A stretch of DNA of 41,474 nt from positions 1 to 41,474 of the forward strand of contig LUQC01000048.1 in assembly GCA_001627925.1 (NCBI GenBank), written 5' to 3'. Position numbers and translations under genes: made by a program. The DNA comes from Rhodobacteraceae bacterium REDSEA-S34_B6. Lineage in GTDB: Bacteria; Pseudomonadota; Alphaproteobacteria; Rhodobacterales; Rhodobacteraceae. Every line of letters begins with the position of its first letter. Within the stretch, counting starts at the first letter, position 1. This document shows positions 14,838-23,185 of this stretch, in pieces. The notes beneath the pieces are model-generated. The model saw only the letters and a program-made list of their open reading frames with translations. It was not told the origin of the DNA and did not search any database.

Positions 14838-16016
14838 TTATATTTTAGAATTATTTAAAAGTGCCCGTGCATCTCCAGTTTGCAATTTTGGAAGAAATGG
14901 CAGATTAGAAACATAGATTGGCTTTTCACCCTCCCAAGTAAAAACACTTAATTCAGTTCCAACTGTTGAATATTCATTTCGCACGAGACCTAACGCAATA
15001 TTTTTTTCTAATCGCGGGGAGTAAGATAGGCTCGTAAGCCTGCCTATTTTCTCCCCTTTGTATAATAAATCCCAAGGTGTCTCATTCGCCTCAATCGGAG
15101 GACCTTCAAGTATAAGTCCAACCAAAGTTTTTTCTAGTGGCTGCTTCCTTATTTTTTCAAGTTCAGATCGACCAATAAATGTATTGTCATTTTCAAGCTC
15201 TACAAGTCGTCCAAGACCAACTTCATATGGGTTTTCGTCTACTCCCATATCTACCCCCCAGGAAAGGATGCCACTTTCTATTCTTCGGGTTTGATTTACA
15301 GCTCCTGGAGCTGCGCCGTAGGGTTTACCGATGTCTATTAATGCATCAAATAAAGCATCACCTTGTTCATAATTTTCCAAGTACAACTCGTAGCCGAATT
15401 CACCGCTCCAACCGGTCCGTGAGATTCTTAGATCAGTACCTTGAAAATTTACTGTGCGATGCCAATAATATCTTAAATCTAAAACTTCTTCACCAAACAT
15501 ATCACAAATTACGTTAGGCGATTTAGGCCCCTGAATTTGAACAACAGAAACATTTGCATCAGATATTTTAATATCTTTAAAAGGAGCATGAACCGCGACC
15601 CCCTTAGCCCAAAGCTCAAGATCACAATCAGATGTAGATAGCCAAAAGCGATCATTTGACAATTTTAAGATGATGGGATCGCAAACTATTCCGCCTGACT
15701 CGTCACTAATTAGCGCATACTTACATTGGTTAACTGAACAGGTAGACATATCTCTCGACGTTAATAACTGAACAAATTCAGCAGCATCGCTACCGGAAAT
15801 CTCCACTTGACGCTCACCCATTACTGGCCAAATTGCTACATTTTTTGTGACGTTCCAATATTCTTCAGTCGGATTGGAGAAAGTACTCGAAATATAAGTT
15901 CTATTGTATACTGAAAATTTTCTGCATCCATGTCTCCAGGCCGCATCAAAAAATGCACCCTTTCGGATACGAGGCTGGATCGCAATTGTAGCACCTTTAT
16001 GCGGCTTATTTACCAT
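14838..16016 (-). CDS. GcvT-family tetrahydrofolate-dependent demethylase, DmdA-like
   Basis: The protein has 392 residues with a T-protein (GcvT) N-terminal domain and a C-terminal barrel. Signals include ERQVEISGSDAAEFV (about 68-82), GGIVCDPIILKLS (108-120) where DmdA has xNDPxxxK and glycine-cleavage T-protein has DD, IQGPKSPNV, and RTGWSGEFGYELYLE, which is nearer to GcvT than to the DmdA SKQGGFE. RRIESGILSWGVDM and NPYEVGLGRL also fit. So it is DmdA-like but not a clear DMSP demethylase. Such enzymes pass a methyl group from S, N or O to tetrahydrofolate. The ATG at 16016 is preferred over a TTG 12 bases upstream. It heads a tight operon with VOC and acyl-CoA ligase genes, suggesting breakdown of a methylated carboxylic acid. 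Confidence 0.85.
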   Translation of the reverse strand: MVNKPHKGATIAIQPRIRKGAFFDAAWRHGCRKFSVYNRTYISSTFSNPTEEYWNVTKNVAIWPVMGERQVEISGSDAAEFVQLLTSRDMSTCSVNQCKYALISDESGGIVCDPIILKLSNDRFWLSTSDCDLELWAKGVAVHAPFKDIKISDANVSVVQIQGPKSPNVICDMFGEEVLDLRYYWHRTVNFQGTDLRISRTGWSGEFGYELYLENYEQGDALFDALIDIGKPYGAAPGAVNQTRRIESGILSWGVDMGVDENPYEVGLGRLVELENDNTFIGRSELEKIRKQPLEKTLVGLILEGPPIEANETPWDLLYKGEKIGRLTSLSYSPRLEKNIALGLVRNEYSTVGTELSVFTWEGEKPIYVSNLPFLPKLQTGDARALLNNSKI

Positions 16017-16226
16017 AATTCTATCCAATACAATATCCGACTTTAGTTGAAGCTACACGGTAAAACCCTAATATAAATCGCGAAAGTGAAAAGAACTTTT
16101 TATTTATGATTTTTGGCAGTATTAATTCGCGTTTATCCCTTAACATTGATGCTAAAATTTTTGTTATATGATTTGTTTATAAGAAAAAATATATTAAAAA
16201 CAGATAGAAACGATGGAATTGTTAAA

Positions 16227-16985
16227 ATGAAGATTGGATTCATAGGTACTGGGAAGATAGCATATTCTTGTATAATTGCCTTGGTTGGACGTGGCCACAA
16301 GATAACAATTACCGAACGTAATAAGAGTATTTCTACGAGGTTAGCTTCAGAATTTGATGATGTAAAAATTGCATCTCCGCAAGGTGTAATAGATGAGTCG
16401 GATGTTATATTTCTTGCAATTATGGAAAACGTAACAGAGGCAATACTGAACTCAATAACCTTTAATAAAAATCAAACTATCATTTCTTTCATTCTTGGTG
16501 TTGATTTAAAGAGGTTACAAACGCTGTGTGCACCAGCTCATGATATTGCCATTACAATCCCTTTGCCAATGATAGAGCAGGGTAACTGTCCATTGCCCAC
16601 ATATCCAAGAAACAAAGCACTTTCTCAGTTATTTGGTAAAGAAAATTTTATTATGGAGTTATCGTCTGAGGCAGAATTATTACCATTTTTTGCAGCAACT
16701 GCTATTCTTTCAACCTCACTCGCCCAATTGGAAATAGCCAAGAAGTGGCTTCAGAAACATTTGGACTCGTCGGAGGTGGCTGAAAGCTACCTGGTCAATT
16801 TGATGGCAGGTACTTACTCTGGGATTAAAAAGGATGGAGTAAATAGAATTGCTGAAGAGTTAAACTCCCTGTCTACTAAAGGAGGTCTGAACTCTCAATT
16901 ACGAAATCACATGAAAGATGAAGGCGTTGAAGATAGTTTATATAAAGGTCTATCAAGCTTAGGTAGAAGACTTAATTTAAATTAA
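16227..16985 (+). CDS. Pyrroline-5-carboxylate reductase-like NAD(P)-binding protein
   Basis: The protein has 252 residues. I place the start at the ATG at 16227 because the Rossmann fold begins there (MKIGFIGTGKIAYSCI, GxGxxA); an ORF extension to 16113 is hydrophobic and unlike the family. Features like ProC are the phosphate-binding region TERNKSIS, the segment IISFILGVDLKRL, a PLPMIEQG stretch where ProC has its MPNTP motif, and TKGGLNSQLRNHMKDEG near the C terminus, where ProC has TxPGGTT. The match is partial, so the substrate may differ from pyrroline-5-carboxylate. It is divergent from the demethylase-like operon over 210 bases and convergent with the cupin gene. An F420/NADP oxidoreductase-type role is an alternative. 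Confidence 0.75.
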   Translation: MKIGFIGTGKIAYSCIIALVGRGHKITITERNKSISTRLASEFDDVKIASPQGVIDESDVIFLAIMENVTEAILNSITFNKNQTIISFILGVDLKRLQTLCAPAHDIAITIPLPMIEQGNCPLPTYPRNKALSQLFGKENFIMELSSEAELLPFFAATAILSTSLAQLEIAKKWLQKHLDSSEVAESYLVNLMAGTYSGIKKDGVNRIAEELNSLSTKGGLNSQLRNHMKDEGVEDSLYKGLSSLGRRLNLN

Positions 16986-16997
16986 TACTGAAATAAC

Positions 16998-17393
16998 TTA
17001 TTGAAAATCATATTTTACGTCGCTCCAGTTATTGATCATGAAGATAAAAAGATATTCAAAATCAACATTTCCAGTATTTGTAATGCCATGGCGTTTTTTA
17101 CCTGGAATATAAACTGTATCCCCAGAGCCTAAATTTTGTGTTTTGTCTCCATCCATAGTTAAAATGCCAGTTCCTTTAGTAACAAAGTATATTTCTTGCG
17201 GCGTATGTGTATGGAGAGGTAGGTATTCTCCAATAGGTATTTTACCATAGCCGACACTTACACCCTCACTGCCACAAATCTTATTATCAATTAAGTGCTT
17301 CCATTCTGTTTTTGGATTAGCACCTGATGCGACACGGGCTTTCGTTGACTTTTCCCACTTTATATCTGCCAACGACCTATAAAAAATTTCCAT
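16998..17393 (-). CDS. Cupin protein resembling DMSP lyase DddK
   Basis: The protein has 131 residues forming a single cupin barrel. Metal ligands are H61, H63 and E67 in LHTHTPQEIYFV, and H102 in KKRHGI. Tyr69 follows the Glu, and Tyr128 lies in DVKYDF at the C terminus. As I recall the SAR11 enzyme DddK (about 130 residues), it has LHYHSPAEIYVV, a matching His, and catalytic Tyr64 and Tyr122 in the same places, with a similar frame (WKxLID, SVGYGKI against SLGFAEI, GDxVYI). That makes a DMSP cleavage role (DMS plus acrylate) plausible, but cupins are diverse and the match is from memory. The gene follows the ureohydrolase gene by 34 bases, and GGAGAG precedes its ATG. Confidence 0.7.
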   Translation of the reverse strand: MEIFYRSLADIKWEKSTKARVASGANPKTEWKHLIDNKICGSEGVSVGYGKIPIGEYLPLHTHTPQEIYFVTKGTGILTMDGDKTQNLGSGDTVYIPGKKRHGITNTGNVDFEYLFIFMINNWSDVKYDFQ

Positions 17394-17427
17394 TCTGTGT
17401 TAACTCTCCAAATAAAATTTTGCATTT

Positions 17428-18393
17428 TTACTCTACTAAACCTTTGGAATGACAGATAACTGATAAGATTTCCAATCCTACAGTTGCGGCCAAAAATGCG
17501 GTCATTCCGGAGATATCGTGAGGCGGAGATACAGTATTAATATCCGCACCAACTAAATTTAAGCCAGTAAGATTTTGCAGGAAATCAAGTCCTTCCCTTG
17601 AGGTCGCGCCTCCCCATGTTGGCGTACACACTCCTGGAGCACATGACGGGTCAAAAAAATCCATATCAAAACATAGATATACTGATCGCCCTTTAAGTGA
17701 CTCTACTATATTTTTTGCTGTATTTCTTAAGCCAGCATTAAATAACTCTGTGCTATCTATTAATCCATACCCAACATCCCGCGTATGATTAAATACACCA
17801 CTGTCATTAGTAGGGCCACGTGCCCCAACATGTATAGACGATTCAACATCAATAAGAGCCTCTTCTGCTGCTCGTGTAAATGTAGTGGCTACATTAAATC
17901 GCATATAGTCTTGATTTCCATCTCCTCTATAAGTGTCTGTATGAGCATCAATATGCACAACAACAAGGTCCGAATGAGCTTTGCTGGCGGCTCTCAGAAG
18001 CGGAAGGGTGATATTTCCGTCTCCACCTAAAGCAAGTGGTACTGCCTTACCGCTATAAATTTCTGATGCTGCTTCCTCAATTTCAATAAAACTTTCCTCA
18101 ATGATGCTTGGTGTTGTATCAGCATCGCCACAATCAACAACTTGCAATAGCTCCAATGGATTAAACGTTGCGTGCGGAGGTTGAAACGGCCGAACAAGTT
18201 GTGAGTGTTCCCGAATTGAAGCAGGCCCAGTTCTTGACCCTATCCTTGTGGGGTGTAGACCCCCATCAAACGGCACACCAAGAACAACTGCTTCCGCGGT
18301 GCTGAAGTCAGTAGAATATGGTACATTCATAAATGTTTGTGGACCTACAAATGGGCCATTCTTGTGAACTAAAGGTACTCCGAGCTTTGGCAT
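17428..18393 (-). CDS. Agmatinase/arginase-family ureohydrolase with altered metal site
   Basis: The protein has 321 residues of the ureohydrolase fold. Present Mn ligands are D149, H151 and D153 in HIDAHTD and D243, D245 in FDMDFFDP. The first motif, normally GGDH, is GGDGN at 123-127, so the usual His ligand is Gly. The second-shell motif, normally HGTxF with a proton-relay His, reads FNVATTF, so that His is also missing. SxRTGPxSIR and DxNTVSPPHD are normal. Agmatinases hydrolyse guanidino compounds to urea and an amine; the changes suggest another guanidine substrate or a different metal arrangement. Some database arginase-family proteins do carry GGDG. GGAGA precedes the ATG. The cupin gene follows 34 bases later, probably in one transcript. 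Confidence 0.85.
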   Translation of the reverse strand: MPKLGVPLVHKNGPFVGPQTFMNVPYSTDFSTAEAVVLGVPFDGGLHPTRIGSRTGPASIREHSQLVRPFQPPHATFNPLELLQVVDCGDADTTPSIIEESFIEIEEAASEIYSGKAVPLALGGDGNITLPLLRAASKAHSDLVVVHIDAHTDTYRGDGNQDYMRFNVATTFTRAAEEALIDVESSIHVGARGPTNDSGVFNHTRDVGYGLIDSTELFNAGLRNTAKNIVESLKGRSVYLCFDMDFFDPSCAPGVCTPTWGGATSREGLDFLQNLTGLNLVGADINTVSPPHDISGMTAFLAATVGLEILSVICHSKGLVE

Positions 18394-18528
18394 TTTTTAT
18401 CTCCAATAAATCAGTTATTCCTTAAATTAAAAAATAACCATTTGTTTAATTTCTGCTCAAAATCCGAAAGAACTAGCTATTATGAAGAATTCAGCAAAGT
18501 CTTTATTTAACTACTCTGATCTGTCATT

Positions 18529-18554
18529 AACATAGTCCTTACTGATACTATGTT
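18529..18554. promoter_or_regulatory. Inverted repeat upstream of the GST gene
   Basis: AACATAGT and ACTATGTT form a perfect 8-bp inverted repeat with a 10-base spacer, in the 215-base gap between divergent ureohydrolase and GST genes. It ends 54 bases before the GST start. It could be an operator or a stem-loop. Confidence 0.35.
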
Positions 18555-18608
18555 TAATAATAACAGAGTTAAATTGAAAATTTTAAATACTTTAGGCTGG
18601 ATTTTATA

Positions 18609-19274
18609 ATGAAACTAAAATTCATTTATGGCGATATACCATTTTGGAGAGCAGAAGTAGGCAGATTAGCACTCTACTTTGGAAATATAGACTTTGAAGA
18701 TATTCGAATAACGAGAGACGAATTTTCATACCTGAAAGAGCACGGTAAATTACTAGATGGAACGTCTATACCGTTTCATCAGATACCATGTTTGATTGTT
18801 GATGATGTTTCAATTGCTCAAACTGGTGCGATTGCCCGGTTTTGCGGTAAACTTAGTGGACTCTATCCTGACAATGACTCACTTGAAGCGGCAAAAATAG
18901 ATCAGTTCATTGATTTTGTTACAGATCTTAATGTTCTTTTTTCAGGCACAAACAATATTTCCGATCAAACTCAAAAAATTTCTGCGCGCAAGGAGTTGGT
19001 CGAAGGTGCCCTTTACAGAAAATTAAAGATGCTCGAAAACTGCCTCTCAGAAAACTTAACGTGGGCAGTCTCGCGCAAGATTAGTATTGCGGATATTGCT
19101 ATTTGGCGTCTTATAGGTTGGTTTACGGCCGGGGTAATAGATGGATTTCCAAAAGATATGATTGCATCTCTTCCAAAACTTAGGCGACTTTGTGTAGCAG
19201 TAGATAAGCATGAGAAGATACAGAGCTGGATCCAAAAAACGTATCCAGCGAATTACCCAAGAGGTAATTATTAA
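18609..19274 (+). CDS. Glutathione S-transferase family protein
   Basis: The protein has 221 residues. The thioredoxin-like N-terminal domain begins KLKFIYGDIPFWRAEVGRLA, like sigma-type GSTs, and includes IPCLIVDDVSIAQTGAIARF, where the cis-Pro and the Gln-Thr pair contact glutathione. The all-alpha C-terminal domain holds the common ISIADIAIWRLIGWF motif (S-x-A-D). Soluble and cytoplasmic, it would conjugate or reduce an electrophile with glutathione. The gene starts the plus-strand pair with the TauE/SafE permease (27 bases apart) and is divergent from the ureohydrolase gene. In Rhodobacteraceae, GSTs often accompany degradation of electrophilic or sulfur compounds; no substrate is evident here. 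Confidence 0.85.
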   Translation: MKLKFIYGDIPFWRAEVGRLALYFGNIDFEDIRITRDEFSYLKEHGKLLDGTSIPFHQIPCLIVDDVSIAQTGAIARFCGKLSGLYPDNDSLEAAKIDQFIDFVTDLNVLFSGTNNISDQTQKISARKELVEGALYRKLKMLENCLSENLTWAVSRKISIADIAIWRLIGWFTAGVIDGFPKDMIASLPKLRRLCVAVDKHEKIQSWIQKTYPANYPRGNY

Positions 19275-19301
19275 ATACTGAAAGAAAATGGTTTTCTATA
19301 A

Positions 19302-20054
19302 ATGGATTCTCTATATTTCTGGCCTTTAATGACCCTCGCTGCGATATTTGTCGGTATGGGAAAGGGAGGGCTTCCGGTAGTGGCTGGTTTAGCTGTGCCA
19401 AGCCTATCATTAATAATGTCCCCTGTGGCGGCTGCGGGCTTATTATTACCGATATATATAGTATCAGACATTTTTGCGATCAGGGCATATAGACGAGATT
19501 ATGATTGGCCGGTGCTAAAAATAAGTTTAATTGGAATGACAATTGGCGTTTTGGTTGGAGGACTTACAGCCCATCTTGTTTTAGAATGGGTAGTCACACT
19601 CATGATCGGCCTCATGGGTTTAATGTTTTCATTAAAGCAGATTTTTAAGCAGATAAATTTTGCTAAACCTGGCAAAGTTTTTAATTCAAAAGTAGGCATT
19701 ATTTGGTGCACAATTGCGGGATTTACCAGCTTTATAAGTCATAATGGCGGTCCGCCTTGGCAAATATTTACATTACCGCTTGGTTTATCAAAATCAGTTT
19801 TTGTGGGTACTTCTGTGTTAGCATTTAGCTATTGTAATTTAATTAAAGCTATCCCTTACTTTATTTTAAATCAAATGACATTAGTAACTCTCAAAGTTTC
19901 ACTGTACCTTATGCTTCCAGCAGCAATTGCAGTATTTATCGGAGTAAAAATAATTAAAATTATACCAGAAAACGTCTTTTTTAAGATTGTGACATGGGCA
20001 CTATTACTAATATCGTTAAAGTTAGTTTTTGACGGATTAAAAATTCACTTCTAA
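19302..20054 (+). CDS. TauE/SafE family sulfite or sulfonate exporter
   Basis: The protein has 250 residues with seven to eight membrane helices. It opens YFWPLMTLAAIFVGMGKGGL-type residues, followed by PVVAGLAVPSLSLIMSPVAA, the TauE/SafE loop that re-enters the membrane. The repeat in the second half reads FTSFISHNGGPPWQIFTLPL, also a family mark. Members (Pfam TauE) export sulfite, sulfoacetate or other organosulfur anions, though many are unassigned. The gene lies 27 bases downstream of the GST gene, so the two are likely co-transcribed. Placement next to a DMSP-lyase-like cupin and DmdA-like enzyme gives a sulfur theme, but this is only context. Confidence 0.85.
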   Translation: MDSLYFWPLMTLAAIFVGMGKGGLPVVAGLAVPSLSLIMSPVAAAGLLLPIYIVSDIFAIRAYRRDYDWPVLKISLIGMTIGVLVGGLTAHLVLEWVVTLMIGLMGLMFSLKQIFKQINFAKPGKVFNSKVGIIWCTIAGFTSFISHNGGPPWQIFTLPLGLSKSVFVGTSVLAFSYCNLIKAIPYFILNQMTLVTLKVSLYLMLPAAIAVFIGVKIIKIIPENVFFKIVTWALLLISLKLVFDGLKIHF

Positions 20055-20162
20055 TTTTGATTTCACAATTATTTCAATAAATATTTTTGAATTTTGAAAA
20101 AATATTTAAAATGCAGACCAAACCGTGCTACGCTATCTTTATGATACATAGGGACAGTATTC

Positions 20163-20348
20163 ATGAACAAACAACGTAATATTTTATTTAGGAAGTTATC
20201 ACTTAGAACTTTGCCAAATTTTTTATTTGGCTCAGTTCGGTTATTAAGTAAAAATCTGAAATCAGAAAAAAAAGTAAAAAATCTTTCTCTTTGGGCTTTC
20301 ATTTTACTCGCGGGACCTGCTTGTTTAATTTACATGGTCCAGGACTAG
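20163..20348 (+). CDS. Possible small membrane-anchored protein
   Basis: The 61-codon frame reads MNKQRNILFRKLSLRTLPNF, then a basic stretch, and ends with a likely membrane helix, LSLWAFILLAGPACLIYM. A basic N terminus with a C-terminal helix suits a small tail-anchored protein. The ribosome-binding site (AGGGAC, about 10 bases upstream) is moderate. No family is recognised. It lies in a 325-base gap between the TauE/SafE gene and the convergent hydrolase gene, with no other support, so it may be a chance ORF. Confidence 0.4.
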   Translation: MNKQRNILFRKLSLRTLPNFLFGSVRLLSKNLKSEKKVKNLSLWAFILLAGPACLIYMVQD

Positions 20349-20380
20349 AATTTAGTTTTACTTAAATACTTAATTGATGA

Positions 20381-21316
20381 TTAATTTCGCTTAGTTTGGT
20401 CTTGTAACCAATCTAAAAATATTCCGACGTAATGCTCTCGGCTTATTTCATTTAACGTTTCGTGCCTGCATCCTCTAATAGTTTCATGAGAAAAATTAAC
20501 ATGACCCATTCGTTTCAGCCTAGCGGCAAGTTTACGCATATCTTTACCGTAGTTAGTGCAAGGATCCTGTTCGCCGCCCACTAGACAAATTGGAAAGTTA
20601 GACGGGATCATTGAAAGGTTTCGACTCGAATAAAACACCGCCTCCGCAACTTCTAGCCAAGATTGAAGAGAGATATCAAATCCGCATAATTTATCTTGGA
20701 TGTACTTATCAACTTGAAAAGCATCGTTCGAAAGCCAGTCAAAATTTGTACGCTTATTAGATATTTTGTTGCCCCAAGTATCAAACGTTAATTTCCGAGC
20801 AAAATAGCTTTTCGCCCTGGGAGGTCGGAACTTTCGTTCGATTGAGAGAATGATTTTTCCAACTACAGCCAAGATATTTGTTTCTATTCCACTATTCCAA
20901 CATGCGATACCATTAATCCTATGGTACATGCTCGTTGCGTATCTCAGCAAAAGAATAGAACCAAGTGAGTGTCCAAAACAAAAAATTGGTATATCTGGAT
21001 GATTCTTTTTTATTAAATGGATGGAGAAATCTAAGTCATGCAGTATTTTATCTAACCCATGTTTATCAGAAAAGTGCCCCTTAAATGAATCGGATGCAAA
21101 AGTATAACCATGTCCCCGGATATCATGAGCATAGACGGCATAACCTGCTTCCATTAAGGTTTGCATGAACCATTCATACCGTCCAGCATGTTCGGCAATG
21201 CCGTGGCTAATATGAATTATTGCCTTTGGTGCAGATTTAGGCACATTTCTGTAAATACTTAATTTAGCACCAGAGTAAGAATTTTCTTCGAACCTTTCCA
21301 TACACTCTTTAAACAT
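20381..21316 (-). CDS. Alpha/beta hydrolase, monoacylglycerol lipase/PldB-like
   Basis: The protein has 311 residues. It shows the oxyanion-side motif HISHGIAEHAGRYE, the nucleophile elbow FGHSLGS, the Asp in GEQDPCTNYG and the His in GCRHETLNE, all typical of the Hydrolase_4 (serine aminopeptidase S33) group that includes monoglyceride lipases and lysophospholipase L2 (PldB). No signal peptide is seen, so it is probably cytoplasmic or loosely membrane-associated. Substrates are likely mono-acyl lipids. The gene lies just downstream of pckA on the same strand with a 54-base gap. A shared transcript is possible, but there is no metabolic reason to expect one. The start ATG is at 21316. Confidence 0.85.
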   Translation of the reverse strand: MFKECMERFEENSYSGAKLSIYRNVPKSAPKAIIHISHGIAEHAGRYEWFMQTLMEAGYAVYAHDIRGHGYTFASDSFKGHFSDKHGLDKILHDLDFSIHLIKKNHPDIPIFCFGHSLGSILLLRYATSMYHRINGIACWNSGIETNILAVVGKIILSIERKFRPPRAKSYFARKLTFDTWGNKISNKRTNFDWLSNDAFQVDKYIQDKLCGFDISLQSWLEVAEAVFYSSRNLSMIPSNFPICLVGGEQDPCTNYGKDMRKLAARLKRMGHVNFSHETIRGCRHETLNEISREHYVGIFLDWLQDQTKRN

Positions 21317-21370
21317 AAAGCAAATGGCAGCGCCATATGCATTTAAGTTGCAAAAAGGTTTTAAGAATAA

Positions 21371-22975
21371 TTAAACAGTTAATAACTCCGGATTTGTCTT
21401 TTCACTGGGTGATAGGTGCTTTTTGAAATTTTCTTCAAAAAGCTTAACAAGTTTTTCCGCTGCTTGATCATACTCAAGTGAATTTTCCCAATTCTCCCGT
21501 GGGTTCAACAAGGAGCGCTCTACACCATCAATGAATACAGGAACCAAAAATTTAAAATTGTCATCTTTGCGGAACTCGGCGTCATCAAGTTTACCGGTCA
21601 ATAATGCATCCAAAATTGCTCTTGTAGCTTTTATGGGCATTCGGGTGCCAATTCCATACGAGCCACCTGTCCATCCAGTGTTGATAAGCCAACAGCTAGT
21701 GCCATTCGCAATTATCTTTTGTTTCAGAATTGACCCATAGACCTCTGGCTTCAACGGTAGAAAGGGAGCACCAAAACAAGATGAAAATGTTGGCTCTGGA
21801 ACTTTCACCCCGCGTTCTGTGCCAACTGCTTTCGATGTAAAGCCCGATAAGAAGTGATATATTGTCTGCTCCGGCGAAAGACGGGCTACCGGAGGTAGCA
21901 CACCAAAGGCATCGCAAGTAAGCATGATTAAATGCTTAGGATGCATTCCTAAACCATCCTCAGCGGATTTTGAGATATATCGCATAGGATAAGCTGCACG
22001 CATATTAACAGTAAGTTTACTGTCGAAAAAATCTAATTCTTTAGTTTGCTCATCGTAAACCATGTTCTCAATCACTGTTGAAAACTTGGTAGTGGTAGCA
22101 AGAATTTCCGGCTCGGTTTGCTCGGTCAATCCTAATGTTTTTGCGTAGCAACCGCCTTCGAAATTAAAAATTCCACTTTCAGACCATCCGTGCTCATCGT
22201 CACCTATGAGCACTCGTTTACCATCGGTTGATAATGTCGTTTTTCCTGTACCTGAAAGGCCAAAAAATATCGCTGAATCGGAGAATTGATCGGATACTCT
22301 ATTGGCTGCACAATGCATTGGCAAAATGCCTTTTTTGGGTAAGAGATAATTTAATATAGTAAAGACTGCTTTTTTGTTTTCCCCAGCGTATTCCGTGCCC
22401 CCAATAAGCACTAGTTTTTCCTCTATGTTTATTGCAATTACGGTTTCGGTCCTACAACCGTGTTTTTTGGGAATTGCCTGGAAACTTGGAATATTTATAA
22501 TTGTGAAATCACTCACAAAGTTTTCTAGCTTTGGCACCTCTGGCTTAATCAATAGGTGTCTTATAAATAAATTATGCCAAACTAGTTCCGAAATTACTCG
22601 AACGTTTATTCTATTTTTAGGATCTGCACCTGCATATAAATCCTGTATAAATAAGTCTTTATCGGCAATAAACGCCAACATATCTCTATACAGGTTTACA
22701 AAAAACTCTGCTTCCATTTTAGAATTATTTTCCCACCAAATCTCGCTTTCATTGGACTTTGAAAGAACTATGTACTTATCCCTGGGGGATCTTCCTGTGA
22801 ACTTGCCAGTTGTTACGAGTAGTGTTCCTCCTAAGCCTTCTGAACCCTCTGAGCGTTCCAGTGACGCGTCGAGAAGCTCCCTCTCGTTCAAATTGTAAAA
22901 TGCCCGTCGGTATTCTTTTATGCCTTGATGGTCTAGGCTAAAATTGGGGTTATACAAACCAATCGCTTTATTCAT
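21371..22975 (-). CDS. pckA: Phosphoenolpyruvate carboxykinase (ATP)
   Basis: This is an ATP-type PEPCK. The P-loop is [13 protein letters not shown], preceded by the substrate loop [15 protein letters not shown] and the metal/oxaloacetate region GDDEHGW, with [15 protein letters not shown] near the C terminus. I start at the ATG at 22975 ([10 protein letters not shown]; 534 residues), six codons inside the longest frame, because GGGGC lies 7 bases before it and the family starts at about this length. The enzyme makes PEP from oxaloacetate with ATP in the cytoplasm, the first step of gluconeogenesis, fitting growth on organic acids. An inverted repeat (GCGCAAAC/GTTTGCGC) about 80 bases upstream may be its operator. 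Rhodobacterales often have chvI/chvG next to pckA; these are absent here. Confidence 0.95.
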   Translation of the reverse strand: MNKAIGLYNPNFSLDHQGIKEYRRAFYNLNERELLDASLERSEGSEGLGGTLLVTTGKFTGRSPRDKYIVLSKSNESEIWWENNSKMEAEFFVNLYRDMLAFIADKDLFIQDLYAGADPKNRINVRVISELVWHNLFIRHLLIKPEVPKLENFVSDFTIINIPSFQAIPKKHGCRTETVIAINIEEKLVLIGGTEYAGENKKAVFTILNYLLPKKGILPMHCAANRVSDQFSDSAIFFGLSGTGKTTLSTDGKRVLIGDDEHGWSESGIFNFEGGCYAKTLGLTEQTEPEILATTTKFSTVIENMVYDEQTKELDFFDSKLTVNMRAAYPMRYISKSAEDGLGMHPKHLIMLTCDAFGVLPPVARLSPEQTIYHFLSGFTSKAVGTERGVKVPEPTFSSCFGAPFLPLKPEVYGSILKQKIIANGTSCWLINTGWTGGSYGIGTRMPIKATRAILDALLTGKLDDAEFRKDDNFKFLVPVFIDGVERSLLNPRENWENSLEYDQAAEKLVKLFEENFKKHLSPSEKTNPELLTV

Positions 22976-23053
22976 TTTTTGCCCCATACGCATCGCTATA
23001 TTTGGTCTTTAACGCAAGAAATTTAATATGAAAACAGCTAGATTTAATTGTTA

Positions 23054-23077
23054 GCGCAAACTTTAAAATGTTTGCGC
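23054..23077. promoter_or_regulatory. Inverted repeat between pckA and the next gene
   Basis: GCGCAAAC and GTTTGCGC are perfect 8-bp arms with an AT-rich 8-base spacer. The site lies about 80 bases upstream of pckA and 110 bases before a small plus-strand ORF. It could bind a dimeric regulator of gluconeogenesis; the regulator's identity is not evident. Confidence 0.45.
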
Positions 23078-23185
23078 AACCATTTAAAAATTAGATAAAT
23101 TTTATGCTAAGGGATGAACTCAAATAAACTTTTTATGCAAATTATCTCTTACTAAAGATAATTTTCATGTGCCGTTTATATAATT

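Noticed and set aside
14838-16016. Bona fide DMSP demethylase DmdA
   Set aside because: The RTGWSGEFGYE region and other positions are nearer to GcvT, and the SKQGGFE block I recall for DmdA is missing; I keep the neutral DmdA-like call.
20069-20302. 77-residue minus-strand frame opposite the small membrane-protein ORF
   Set aside because: Low-complexity aromatic and basic sequence without a start site; the plus-strand reading has a better membrane-protein pattern.
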